DNA of 64,000 bases from Caproicibacterium lactatifermentans (GTDB lineage: Bacteria; Bacillota; Clostridia; Oscillospirales; Acutalibacteraceae), in the NCBI RefSeq assembly GCF_013315815.1, contig NZ_CP046051.1, positions 124,001 to 188,000 of the forward strand. The letters are read 5' to 3'. Shown in pieces: positions 54,371 through 62,222 of this stretch. Within the stretch, counting starts at the first letter, position 1, and every line of letters begins with the position of its first letter. The notes beneath the pieces are model-generated. The model saw nothing but the letters and a program-made list of their open reading frames with translations. It was not told where the DNA came from and did no database searches. The position numbers and the translations under genes were made by a program.

Positions 54371-55980
54371 TCACTCGAATCACGATTAACAGTTCCAACG
54401 ATTTCCACACCAAAGAAGCCCCGCGCACGGTGATTGTACTTGTGTATATGCGTGCTGTATCGAATCTTAAGCGTGTTCGCGTGTTGTTCCATGTAGTTAA
54501 TGAGCGTCTTCTGCGTTACCGGATATTCTGCGTTGTCAGTGCACCATAACTGGTACGCTGTATAAATGGCACTGCACTGTGCTGTTACACCCTCACCACC
54601 CAACTGAATGACGCTGTCATCTTCCAGAAAGGCAATAACATTGAAGCTGTCACGCTTTGACTGTTCAAGGTTTGCCTTTGCCTTTTCGCTGATTGAAAAC
54701 TCATAGCCACATAGTTGCAGCGTTCGCAGTCCGTCCAGCATCCAATTCAAAATGCCGGATCTTTCTTTTAGTAACTTCTCTTTCAGGTCCTTGTCGTCTA
54801 CTCTGTTCGGTGGTTTCGGCTTAACCGTCAAGATTATCCGGCGGCGATATGCGCCCTCTGAATGGTCGTGCAGGGTATTAATGGACTGGTTACCGAATGC
54901 TAAGAGTCGGCAGTACATATTTCCTTGATAGGATTGTTTGCCTTTCTGCTCCATGCTCATGGTGCCGTCACAGGTAACAATTTCTTTCACTACTGCTGAT
55001 TCTTCACAGGCCGCGGTGCACAAGTCATCATCAATAAAAAGCAGTTTGTTTTCAAGGTTGGCAACTTGAAAGCGGTTTTCCTCCAGACTGTTCAATTTGC
55101 CGGTGGCAATGTTAGACAGCCCGAAAAGTTCTTTCATAACTGCTCCTATAATGCTTTTTCCCTCACCACCATTGCCGATAATAATTAGCATCTTCTGTGC
55201 TTTAGTTGTCGGAAGTAAGCAATAACCTAAATATTCTTGCAATGTTACTTGGTCTTCTGGTTCTAGCAGGTCATCAAGAAATTGCAGCCACTTTTCGGGC
55301 TTTGGTGCTGTTGGCTCATAGCTTGCGTTAATTCGATTCAAGCAGAAACGAACCTCAGGCAAAAACAGTCGGCTATACTGTTTGTCAATTTCAATACAAC
55401 CATTTTTAACGTGAATCGTGTGTCGCTCCGGCTTTTGCGGCTGCATATAACAGGCATTTTCAATGAAGTCAGTAAGATTCTTTGCTTTTCGCGCGGTATT
55501 TTTCATGTAAAATGGTGCTATTTCTTCTTGCACTTCCGCTTCTATCGCCTTTCGCTCTATGCTGCCGCTGGTACCATAAAACTTGCCATGGATGCAGTGT
55601 ATTTCTTCATGCTCCTCGGCAAAATAATCATAGAAAAGCTTGTCCATGATCTCTTTGCCATCCATGTAAGGTGCTGCACCCATATTTATGTAGCTATCTT
55701 CTTTATCTCGCTTGGCCTTTTCTTTCAATGCGGCGGCTTTCTGATCTCTTTCAAAGGCTTTGCGAAATGAATCAAAAACTGTTGACTTTATGCCTAACTG
55801 TGCGGCCCGAATTTTCAACTTCTGCATCCGCTGTTCTTTTAAAAGTTCATTGTCTGTCATGCAGAGAACCGAAAAAGTTTCATTGCTTACTACATTTCTT
55901 ACAGTCAGTAAGCTAAGGATTTCATCTATTTTCGGTTCCGGCATTCCGATGATGTTGGAACCATCTTCTGCATTATCCAC
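54361..55980 (-). CDS. D5/P4-like primase-helicase (replication protein)
   Basis: The 539-residue product has an N-terminal region with a charged helix (AAALKEKAKRDKEDS). A D5-N-like domain follows (PEKWLQFLDDLLEPEDQVTLQEYLGYCLLPTT). The SF3 helicase has Walker A GNGGEGKSI (269-277), Walker B LLFIDDDL and sensor MYCRLLAFGNQ. The C terminus contains a winged-helix-like YPVTQKTLINYMEQHANTLK that could bind the iterons. The GTG start overlaps the stop of a 21-codon leader. This is the expected replication initiator of a satellite. Confidence 0.9.
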   Translation of the reverse strand: MDNAEDGSNIIGMPEPKIDEILSLLTVRNVVSNETFSVLCMTDNELLKEQRMQKLKIRAAQLGIKSTVFDSFRKAFERDQKAAALKEKAKRDKEDSYINMGAAPYMDGKEIMDKLFYDYFAEEHEEIHCIHGKFYGTSGSIERKAIEAEVQEEIAPFYMKNTARKAKNLTDFIENACYMQPQKPERHTIHVKNGCIEIDKQYSRLFLPEVRFCLNRINASYEPTAPKPEKWLQFLDDLLEPEDQVTLQEYLGYCLLPTTKAQKMLIIIGNGGEGKSIIGAVMKELFGLSNIATGKLNSLEENRFQVANLENKLLFIDDDLCTAACEESAVVKEIVTCDGTMSMEQKGKQSYQGNMYCRLLAFGNQSINTLHDHSEGAYRRRIILTVKPKPPNRVDDKDLKEKLLKERSGILNWMLDGLRTLQLCGYEFSISEKAKANLEQSKRDSFNVIAFLEDDSVIQLGGEGVTAQCSAIYTAYQLWCTDNAEYPVTQKTLINYMEQHANTLKIRYSTHIHKYNHRARGFFGVEIVGTVNRDSSEHA

Positions 55981-56038
55981 TGTCTGTTCCGTTATTTGTC
56001 ACCGTCCTAATTGAAAATTTTACAAGAGTATTTGTCAT
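55973..56038 (-). CDS. 21-codon leader peptide upstream of the primase
   Basis: ATG 56038 is preceded by GGAGGAAATG and its TAA overlaps the primase GTG. It reads MTNTLVKFSIRTVTNNGTDS plus Gly. The primase start itself has only a weak site, so translation of this leader may drive primase synthesis by coupling. Short, so uncertain. Confidence 0.35.
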   Translation of the reverse strand: MTNTLVKFSIRTVTNNGTDSG

Positions 56039-56068
56039 TTTTCATTTCCTCCTTCCATTTTCGGACAT

Positions 56069-56278
56069 TTAGTTCTTCTGCTGTTGAAACCACTCATAAG
56101 CGGCTTGAACTGGCACGAGCAACTTTTTACCAATGTGCAGGCAAGGGAAGCCCTCACGGTGGCAAAGGTCGTAAATGTTCGGCAGACTGATAGCACCGCC
56201 CAGCATTTTATACAGGTCTTTGGGAGGAACTAAGGGTTTGCCATTGTATGTTACAACTTGTATTGTTTCGTCTTGCAT
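56069..56278 (-). CDS. Excisionase/AlpA-like HTH protein
   Basis: The 69-residue product reads YNGKPLVPPKDLYKMLGG, then YDLCHREGFPCLHIGKKLLVPVQAAYEWFQQQ, the MerR-like winged helix of excisionases and AlpA activators. ATG 56278 follows AAGGAGGTG. It is the first gene of the minus-strand operon, under the operator-controlled promoter. In PICIs such proteins act in excision or activate the operon. Confidence 0.82.
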   Translation of the reverse strand: MQDETIQVVTYNGKPLVPPKDLYKMLGGAISLPNIYDLCHREGFPCLHIGKKLLVPVQAAYEWFQQQKN

Positions 56279-56298
56279 TGTGTTTCACCTCCTTGCAT

Positions 56299-56403
56299 TT
56301 AACCCAATTGGGTTAATGAATAAACACAGTATAATCCCATATAGGTTAATTGTCAACCACATTAAAAAAAAACATTTACCCAGATGGTTTAATGTGCTAT
56401 TCT
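56299..56403. promoter_or_regulatory. Divergent lysis-lysogeny-type switch with operators
   Basis: Minus promoter: TTGACA (56356-56351), 17 bases, TATACT. Plus promoter: TTTACC 56375-56380, 17 bases, TATTCT 56398-56403. Operators: TTAACCCAATTGGGTTAA (56299-56316, perfect), TTTACCCAGATGGTTTAA (56375-56392, on the plus -35), and GGTTAATTGTCAACC (56344-56358, on the minus -35). They fit a repressor that blocks the minus operon and tunes itself. Confidence 0.8.
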
Positions 56404-56426
56404 TAGTTTGAAAGGAAGTGTCAAAA

Positions 56427-57065
56427 ATGGACTTTGGAAAAGTTATAAGGGAAGCTAGAAAAAAAGTTGGGTTAACCCAATCAGAACTTGCAAAAGCTTC
56501 TAACATGTCATTAAACAGCATTTCAAGATATGAATCTGGGAAGAGAAGTCCTGATTTTGGTGCACTTCAAAAAATAGCCAACGCGCTGCATGTTTCTGTG
56601 GACTTGTTTATAGGTTCAGCTGCCAACCTTGAATTTGAAGCAGAGTATAACAATCTTCCAAAAGTAAAAGAAATTCACGAATGTACAGGACTTTCTATGG
56701 ACGCTTGTGATTTTATCCACAGTGCACATCATAACCCATTCGTAACACTTGCACTCTCGGACATTTTGGAAAACGAAACGTTAATGATGTTGTTGTGCCA
56801 ATATATAAATACTCAACCGCAAGATGGAGCCTTTATAGTCGGGGAAAACGGTACACTAGTTGTGAGTAAGCCAGGAAAAGACAAAGACAAGGGGCTTGGG
56901 CGAATTTATGCGCCAGATATGATTTTGAAAGCTATGCAGGAAAAAATAATTGCTGAATTAGAAAAAATGCGGTTGCATAATGTTGGTGAAAATCCTGGAA
57001 GAAAACTTGAAAAGGGTGAGCCCAAAAAGGCAGGTGGTTCCAATGCCAAAACGCCGGGCGAATAA
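56427..57065 (+). CDS. cI/XRE-family repressor
   Basis: The 212-residue product has an N-terminal HTH (residues 4-60: VIREARKKVGLTQSELAKASNMSLNSISRYESGKRSP). A C-terminal domain of about 150 residues without the Ser-Lys pair of LexA-type self-cleavage that I can see follows. Derepression may therefore need a helper-phage protein rather than SOS, as in PICIs. I chose ATG 56427; GTG 56418 sits too close to AGGAA. A perfect TTGGGTTAACCCAA lies inside its own coding start at 56467-56480. It overlaps the integrase start by 23 bases. Confidence 0.88.
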   Translation: MDFGKVIREARKKVGLTQSELAKASNMSLNSISRYESGKRSPDFGALQKIANALHVSVDLFIGSAANLEFEAEYNNLPKVKEIHECTGLSMDACDFIHSAHHNPFVTLALSDILENETLMMLLCQYINTQPQDGAFIVGENGTLVVSKPGKDKDKGLGRIYAPDMILKAMQEKIIAELEKMRLHNVGENPGRKLEKGEPKKAGGSNAKTPGE

Positions 57066-58275
57066 TGAGGGTTCTATACGGCAGAAGCGGCCGCACCTGT
57101 GGGAAGCGCGCTTCTGTGCAGGACGTGACCCGGGTACAGGCAAGCTGATCCGCAAATCTGTTTATGGAAGTACCCAGCAGGAAGTAAGGAAGAAACTTGC
57201 GGATGCCACGCGCGCCGTGGATGCCGGAACCTATCAGGAACCCTCTGAATTGACTGTCAGCCAATGGCTTGACCTGTGGGCGAATGATTACTGCCTAAAC
57301 GTAAAACCGCGCACACTAGAACTGTATAAGGCCACAATAGAGAACCGAATAAAGCCAAACCTCGGCGCGGTGAAGCTGAAAAAGTTGACCGCTCCCATGA
57401 TACAGAAGTTTTACAATAACGCTCTGAAAGGCCAACTGAAACCGCCGCCAGTAAAGCCGGGCAAGGTGGGGAATAGGAATGCCAGTAAAAAAGCCCTGTC
57501 ACCGAAAACCATTAAAAATATGCATGGAATTCTGCACAAAGCCTTGGCTGTGGCCGTGCGCATCGGTGCAATACCAACTAACCCCGCCGACTGTGCAGAA
57601 CTGCCGCGCATAGAGCGGGCAGAAATACAACCGCTGCCAGAAAGTACCGTCCCCGCCTTTCTGGACGCGATAAAGGGCAACCGGTATGAATTACTCATGC
57701 AGATAGATATGTTTACAGGGCTGCGCCTTGGTGAGATATTGGGGCTTCCTTGGTCTGCTGTGGACTTTAAAGCCGGAACTATCACAGTTAAACAGCAGTT
57801 ACAGAAGCAGAAAACAGGCTGGATAATTGCACCCACGAAAAACGGTAAATCGCGTGTAGTGGCTCCTGCGCCCTTTGTGTTCGACTCTTTACGGGAACAG
57901 CAAACTATCCAGAATAAATGGAAAGCAGTAGCAGGACGCTATTGGAGCAATGAGGACAACCTTGTATTTACCAATGAACTTGGCGGGCACCTCACACACT
58001 GCAATGTTTATCGGCACTTGAAAAAAGCTGCTGCTGCTGTCGGCCTGCCGGACTTCCGTTTCCATGATTTACGGCACACTTTCGCGGTGTACAGTCTGGA
58101 AAGTGGGGCAGATGTAAAGAGCGTACAGAGTGCCCTCGGCCACTACTCAGCGGCATTTACGCTGGACACCTATGTCCACAGCACAGAGCAGATGCAGCAA
58201 CGCAATGCCCAGCGAATGCAGCAGTTTGCGGAAAGCCTGATAAATAAAAAAACACCCAATCCAAAAAAGGATTGA
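57043..58275 (+). CDS. int: Tyrosine integrase
   Basis: The 410-residue product has an arm-binding N-terminal domain (NNEGSIRQKRPHLWEARF), a core-binding domain (about 65-170) and the catalytic domain. Catalytic residues are R in FTGLRLGEILGL, HDLRHTFA (H and R), H in SALGHYS, and the nucleophile Tyr in LDTYVHS. ATG 57043 follows AGGTGG. It is next to attR and directed toward it, as usual for elements in tRNA genes. Expected target: the tRNA-Leu 3' end. Confidence 0.96.
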   Translation: MPKRRANNEGSIRQKRPHLWEARFCAGRDPGTGKLIRKSVYGSTQQEVRKKLADATRAVDAGTYQEPSELTVSQWLDLWANDYCLNVKPRTLELYKATIENRIKPNLGAVKLKKLTAPMIQKFYNNALKGQLKPPPVKPGKVGNRNASKKALSPKTIKNMHGILHKALAVAVRIGAIPTNPADCAELPRIERAEIQPLPESTVPAFLDAIKGNRYELLMQIDMFTGLRLGEILGLPWSAVDFKAGTITVKQQLQKQKTGWIIAPTKNGKSRVVAPAPFVFDSLREQQTIQNKWKAVAGRYWSNEDNLVFTNELGGHLTHCNVYRHLKKAAAAVGLPDFRFHDLRHTFAVYSLESGADVKSVQSALGHYSAAFTLDTYVHSTEQMQQRNAQRMQQFAESLINKKTPNPKKD

Positions 58276-58279
58276 GCGC

Positions 58280-58392
58280 TTGACAAAGCCATAAGGTCGG
58301 GATATAATACAGAGTGAAAAAAGTGATAGCATAGTCATGCTTAGCACCAAAAGCGAACCCCCAGAAGTGACGGCTTCCGGGGGTTCATTTTA
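58280..58392 (+). ncRNA. Antitoxin RNA of an Fst-like type I system (with promoter)
   Basis: Perfect promoter TTGACA 58280-58285, 17 bases, TATAAT 58303-58308, start near 58315. The transcript runs about 75 bases into the hairpin at 58355-58386. It contains AAAAAAGTGATAGCA (about 58319-58333). The near-identical word AAAAAAGTGATAACA lies on the plus strand within the toxin gene, so this RNA can pair with the toxin mRNA just after its start codon. Confidence 0.7.
58355..58390. terminator. Shared terminator of toxin and antitoxin RNAs
   Basis: GAACCCCC / GGGGGTTC with inner GAAG / CTTC pairing. ATTTT follows on the plus side and GCTTTT on the minus side. Convergent transcripts overlapping here are the par/Fst arrangement. 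Confidence 0.8.
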
Positions 58393-58394
58393 GG

Positions 58395-58490
58395 CTAGCT
58401 GTTCTTGTGGTTTCGGTCTAACCATTTGCTGATAATATGTACGAGTACACCAGCCGTGACCGAAAGTAAAAAAGTGATAACAATATTCAC
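58395..58490 (-). CDS. Fst-like type I toxin, 31 residues
   Basis: GTG 58490 lies eight bases after GGGGAGG. The peptide starts VNIVITFLLSVTAGVLVHII and ends SKWLDRNHKNS: one membrane helix, then the W-L-D and charged tail typical of Fst/holin-like toxins of Gram-positive bacteria. An extended -10 (TGATATAAT, minus strand, 58546-58541 for the TATAAT) provides a long 5' leader. It probably damages the membrane when the antitoxin RNA is lost, and so stabilises the island. Confidence 0.8.
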   Translation of the reverse strand: MNIVITFLLSVTAGVLVHIISKWLDRNHKNS

Positions 58491-58577
58491 GCTCGACACC
58501 TCCCCTCTGCTGCTAGGCATAGAGGAAGAACAGCATTGCCATTATATCACACAATCCGACAAAAAGAAATGTAGCTT

Positions 58578-58618
58578 TTATACCCCAATTTGTACCCCAA
58601 TTAAAAATCTGTACCCCA
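58578..58618 (+). promoter_or_regulatory. Probable integrase arm sites, right
   Basis: TATACCCCA, TTGTACCCCA and CTGTACCCCA. The first two are 12 bases apart, as on the left side; the third is 19 bases further. They overlap the toxin promoter's upstream side. Confidence 0.5.
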
Positions 58619-58715
58619 AAAAAGTATTGACTATTGTTGTATATGGAAGTTGACGAACCGCATAGATAAGCCATTATTTAATTGGGCTGTATAGTCAAAA
58701 TGGTATGAGTTGCAA

Positions 58716-58738
58716 TTCAAGTCCTGTCATCCGCACCA
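58716..58738 (+). repeat. attR
   Basis: A 23-base perfect copy of the tRNA-Leu 3' end (T-arm half, acceptor strand and CCA). The rest of the tRNA is absent here. Confidence 0.92.
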
Positions 58739-58741
58739 TGC

Positions 58742-58790
58742 CGAGTGTTCTTATAGTATTTGAAAATGCTGTAAGGACACTCGCTTTTTT
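58742..58790. terminator. Displaced tRNA-Leu terminator
   Basis: CGAGTGTTCTTATAG pairs with CTGTAAGGACACTCG (two wobble pairs), then T6. It lies directly after attR, where the tRNA's own terminator would be before integration. Confidence 0.75.
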
Positions 58791-58796
58791 ATATGT

Positions 58797-60098
58797 TTAT
58801 CCTGCCATCTGCGCTGAGGAGTAGCTTACGGCTACTCCTTTTCTCGTTTGTATAAGAATATCCGGTTCCGGCAGGGATGAAACATCCGGTATTTCAATGG
58901 AGCCAATGCAGTTGTAGTGAATGGTCAGCTTCTGGACGTATACGCCGTTCACCTTTTCGGCCTGATGAACTTCAATGTGGTCAATCAGCTCATTCAGCAT
59001 GCACGGCGTTAGCTTTCTCGCTCTGGTATATTTGCGCACGGTAGAAACGAACATATCCGTGCCTACCGTCCGACGGCTTTCCTTGTCAAGCTCGGTTCTG
59101 AGCACTTTTATCTGCCCTGCTAATCCACTCTGTTCATCCTCATACTGCTTGGTCATCTTTGAAAACCGTTCGTCGGAAATTTTACCGGACACGTTATCCT
59201 CATACATTCGATCAAACAGTCGGTCGATCTCCTTGTCGCGGGCCAACAGAGAATTGTATTCCTTTTTCTTTCTTTGAAGCTCAAGTTCCATTGTCTGCTG
59301 GGAATGCCCCATAACCGCTTTGACAAATTCATCCTCATATTTGCTTGCGAATTTTGTGAGCCTGCGGATTTCTCCCAACACGACCTGTTCCAGAAAGTCA
59401 ACACGGATATAATGCGTAGAGGTGCAAGTACCCCGATTGCCCTTATAATTGGAACAATTGAAATATTTGATGTCCGGGTTGCCTTGATTGAAGTGGTAAT
59501 GCAGATTGTGTCCGCAGTCGGCACAGACAAGCAGACCGGAGAACATATTGGTTTCTCCTTCATTCGTTTTCCGCTTACGGATTTTACCCCGCTTCTGCTG
59601 CACCTTTTCCCAGATGGCACGGTCAACAACCGGATCATGCACGTCCTTAAAGATAACCCAATTGTCACGGTCGTTCTCAATTCGTTTCTTATTCTTATAG
59701 GATTTGCTGTACGTCTTGAAATTCAGGACATCTCCACAATACTCCTGCAAGGAAAGAATCTTTGTGACGGTAGAACTGTTCCACTTTGTGGGTGCGGCAT
59801 CTTTATGCTTGCCGGGGCGGTTGACACCTCGTGCTTGCCAATAAGACATTGGCGTCAGAATGCTGTCTTGTTCCAGCGCGGCGGCAATTTGTTCTGTTCC
59901 AAAGCCGTCTATCGTCATTCGATAGATACGGCGGACTACAGTAGCAGCTTCCTCATCTACTACCCAGCGCTTTGGATTTTCAGAATCTTTAATATAGCCA
60001 TAAGGCGGTTGGCCCATCGGCTCCCCGGCGTTTCCTTTGATCTTGTTGCTGATACGCCGTTTCTTGCTGATATCGCGGGCGTACCACTCGTTGAACAT
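58797..60098 (-). pseudogene. Large serine recombinase lacking its catalytic N terminus
   Basis: The 433-residue frame begins MFNEWYARDISKKRR, which in TnpX/TndX-type recombinases lies near residue 110-140. The recombinase domain (GEPMGQPPYGYIKD) follows, then the zinc ribbon (CADCGHNLHYH, FNCSNYKGNRGTC), the coiled coil (about 280-345) and the C-terminal part. The resolvase domain with the nucleophile Ser is missing; a stop lies two codons upstream and the DNA beyond has no recombinase-like coding. It is therefore a remnant that cannot recombine DNA alone. Confidence 0.85.
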
Positions 60099-60531
60099 GC
60101 GTTATTCGGGAAGGTGAAAACAAAAAGGAAGAAACTCAGTATTCATGCGGGTTTGCGGCGAAGTGGCTCTCGGCCAAACCCTCTCTCAAACCTGAAAAAA
60201 CCGGCTGAATGACGAATTGCATATCATTTAAGGACGTTCCTGCTTATGGAACGTCCTTAAAATATGATGAATTTATTCAATTTTAGGGGTAAATACTGCT
60301 TCTTAACTGCCCGTAAACCCTTGATATTACTGACTTTCTTGAATAAATGCCGTAAGAACACTAGCACCAAACACAAATAATCCGAACCTATTCTCCATTG
60401 GAGACGGGTTCGGATTTGTGCTTTATTTTGGGTATCCCAATTTTAATCAAAAGAATAAGAGTAAGCAGGGAGAATGAGGATTTCCTTGCTTGAAGTTTCG
60501 TAATGCCCCTAAAACAAATATCCTAATGCAA
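60099..60531. other. Non-coding junction with two strong inverted repeats
   Basis: About 430 bases with no supported gene. A 14-base perfect stem (60227-60240 with 60248-60261) extends imperfectly outward. A second hairpin, 60372-60420, pairs around TCCGAACC / GGTTCGGA. At 60343-60364 the sequence resembles 58764-58784 (word AATGC-GTAAG-ACACT), hinting at an old duplication. Confidence 0.5.
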
Positions 60532-60822
60532 TTACATTTCCATACACCTTTTACGCCAAAGCCGTTCATAGTCTTTGTGTGGAACAATACGTCCGGCGAG
60601 ATCGGCAGGGCAATGTATGTGTTCTTCGTCACACCAATTAATGTCTATCGCATAAGTGTGCATATCGAGCTCGTCAGCATCCCAATAGACCGGAACAGTA
60701 TCCCATCCGGCAAGATAAGCGGCAACGACGCGGGTATACCCGTCAGTCATCAAAATTTTGTTCCCCTGAAAACGCTTAACAGGAATCGGGTCGAAATTTC
60801 TTCTCGAATTTGGTTCGAATCA
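60532..60822 (-). pseudogene. ParB-like nuclease domain fragment
   Basis: The reading frame carries DPIPVKRFQGNKILMTDGYT and then RVVAAYLAGWDTVPVYWDAD and WCDEEHIHCPADLAGRI. This is the C-terminal part of a ParB/sulfiredoxin-like domain. The frame opens after a TGA without an N-terminal domain. The only start, ATG 60753, would give 73 residues beginning inside the domain. It follows directly on the GNAT remnant. Likely a 5'-truncated gene. Confidence 0.65.
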
Positions 60823-61336
60823 TTTTCCGGCGCCTTCAACTTTTTGCGTTCAATAAAGTCCTGCCTTGTCAGACGGTAATGATATTGCATTTTTCCTTTC
60901 CATGAGTCCGGTATCGATTCTTCCAATATCTTAGTAAATCCATACTTTTCCCACATACGACGGCTGCGGTTATTATAATCCTCACAGATGACATGTCGAT
61001 TCGACGGACATCCAGCGATTGGGGATACATTTTTAAGACATCCGGTAGATTCATCTTTCGCAGCCAGCAATCCCCGATAGGTATTCCGTCACATTCTATC
61101 AGAAAACAAAAAGCGTTTTGTGATACGCCACTGTAAATTTGATGAACAGTGTCCGGCCTATATGAAAGGTCTTTAGCTGCAGCTGCCGTACCGCCTTCCA
61201 TCTAGTACAACACCTCCGGGTCGGCATTCCATCTGCACAATAGAGGCAAGCACTCGTCCGACAACGGTTTCAGAACGATTTTATATTTATCGTTTCCGCC
61301 GTACAAAGTGACATCATGCGTTTTGATAATGCTTAT
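60750..61336 (-). pseudogene. GNAT acetyltransferase remnant
   Basis: Minus-strand reading: ATA 61336 (where ATG is expected) begins SIIKTHDVTLYGGNDKYKIV, reaches a TAG at 61204-61202, and continues MEGGTAAAAKDLSYRPDTVHQ to QSLDVRRIDMS. It then breaks, and another frame resumes with HVICEDYNNRSRRMWEKYGF. An internal segment of roughly 35-40 codons seems deleted between these. The intact family resembles aminoglycoside 6'-acetyltransferase-like GNATs. Start loss, stop codon and frameshift make it inactive. Confidence 0.8.
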
Positions 61337-62142
61337 ATGCCCATTCCTTTCTGTGCATGGAAGCCAATCCACTGGGGAAGTGCCGCCCAGGGATTTTTCT
61401 TCCAGTTGAATTTCATATTGTTATCCGCTTCGGCTTCCGTAAGCGTTTTGTACCACCAGCAGTCAAAGAAACCCGGTTGCGAATGAAATTCTTCCATATG
61501 CCGGATGACAAGCCCCGCATCCAGCATGGCGTTTACAAAATCCATGATACGCCAATCGTAGGTCGGTATTTCTCCGAACGGGCCGGTGCTCTCGTAGAGC
61601 TTTTCTACTGCAAACTGCATCCTGTCGGCAGCATCACTGTTAAACGGGCGGACAAAAGGATGGGTCTCAAACATGATGTAGCTCCCGCCCGGCTTAAGCA
61701 CCCGCAAAAAGCTGCCATACATCGATGCGAGATCGTTTATCCACACATGTACGCCGTTTGAGGTGTAAACGAGGTCGTATTCACTGTCTTTGATGTGCTC
61801 AAGCATCATGCTGTCATCGTGCATAAACTCGATATCCCAGCCCTGCGTGTCGGCAATCTTCTTTGCGTTGTAAAGCTGGCGCTCCGAAAGATCTGCTGAA
61901 GTGACTTTCGCGCCAAGCAGATAAAACGCGAACACTGCTCCGTTGTCACCGCTGGATGGTACAAGCACATGCTTACCGTGCAAATCGGGAAATACGGAAT
62001 TCAGCATTCCCCTGACTTCCGGCGGAAAAGCCCATAACGGGTCGGCGATAAGCCGGTTGATGGTGTCCTGCGAATAGATTCTGCTATAATACTTGTCTGA
62101 GTCTTTGTTTCAATCGTCCGCAATGATTTCAGTATGTTTCAT
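61333..62142 (-). pseudogene. Class I SAM-dependent methyltransferase with early nonsense codon
   Basis: ATG 62142 follows AAAGGGAAA and reads MKHTEIIADD, then TGA at codon 11 (62112-62110). In-frame coding continues NKDSDKYYSRIYSQDTINRL through the whole protein, which ends at 61333. The methyltransferase core has VLVPSSGDNGAVFAFYLLGAKVTSADLS (motif I region) and LVYTSNGVHVW. Re-initiation at ATG 62007 would yield 224 residues but has only a GGAAGTCAGGGGA site upstream. Trp is the likely ancestral residue at codon 11, an inference from family memory. Confidence 0.78.
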
Positions 62143-62222
62143 CATAATTTCCCTTTCATGTAGTCCATGTCCCAATGTGTATCATTTGCAGGAATAGAGT
62201 GCATTCTCTGTCGCGTTTTGTG

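Noticed and set aside
61333..62142. In-frame TGA of the methyltransferase considered as selenocysteine
   Set aside because: No SECIS-like hairpin was seen after the codon, the position is near the N terminus, and the neighbouring gene carries a TAG and a lost start, so decay is the simpler reading.
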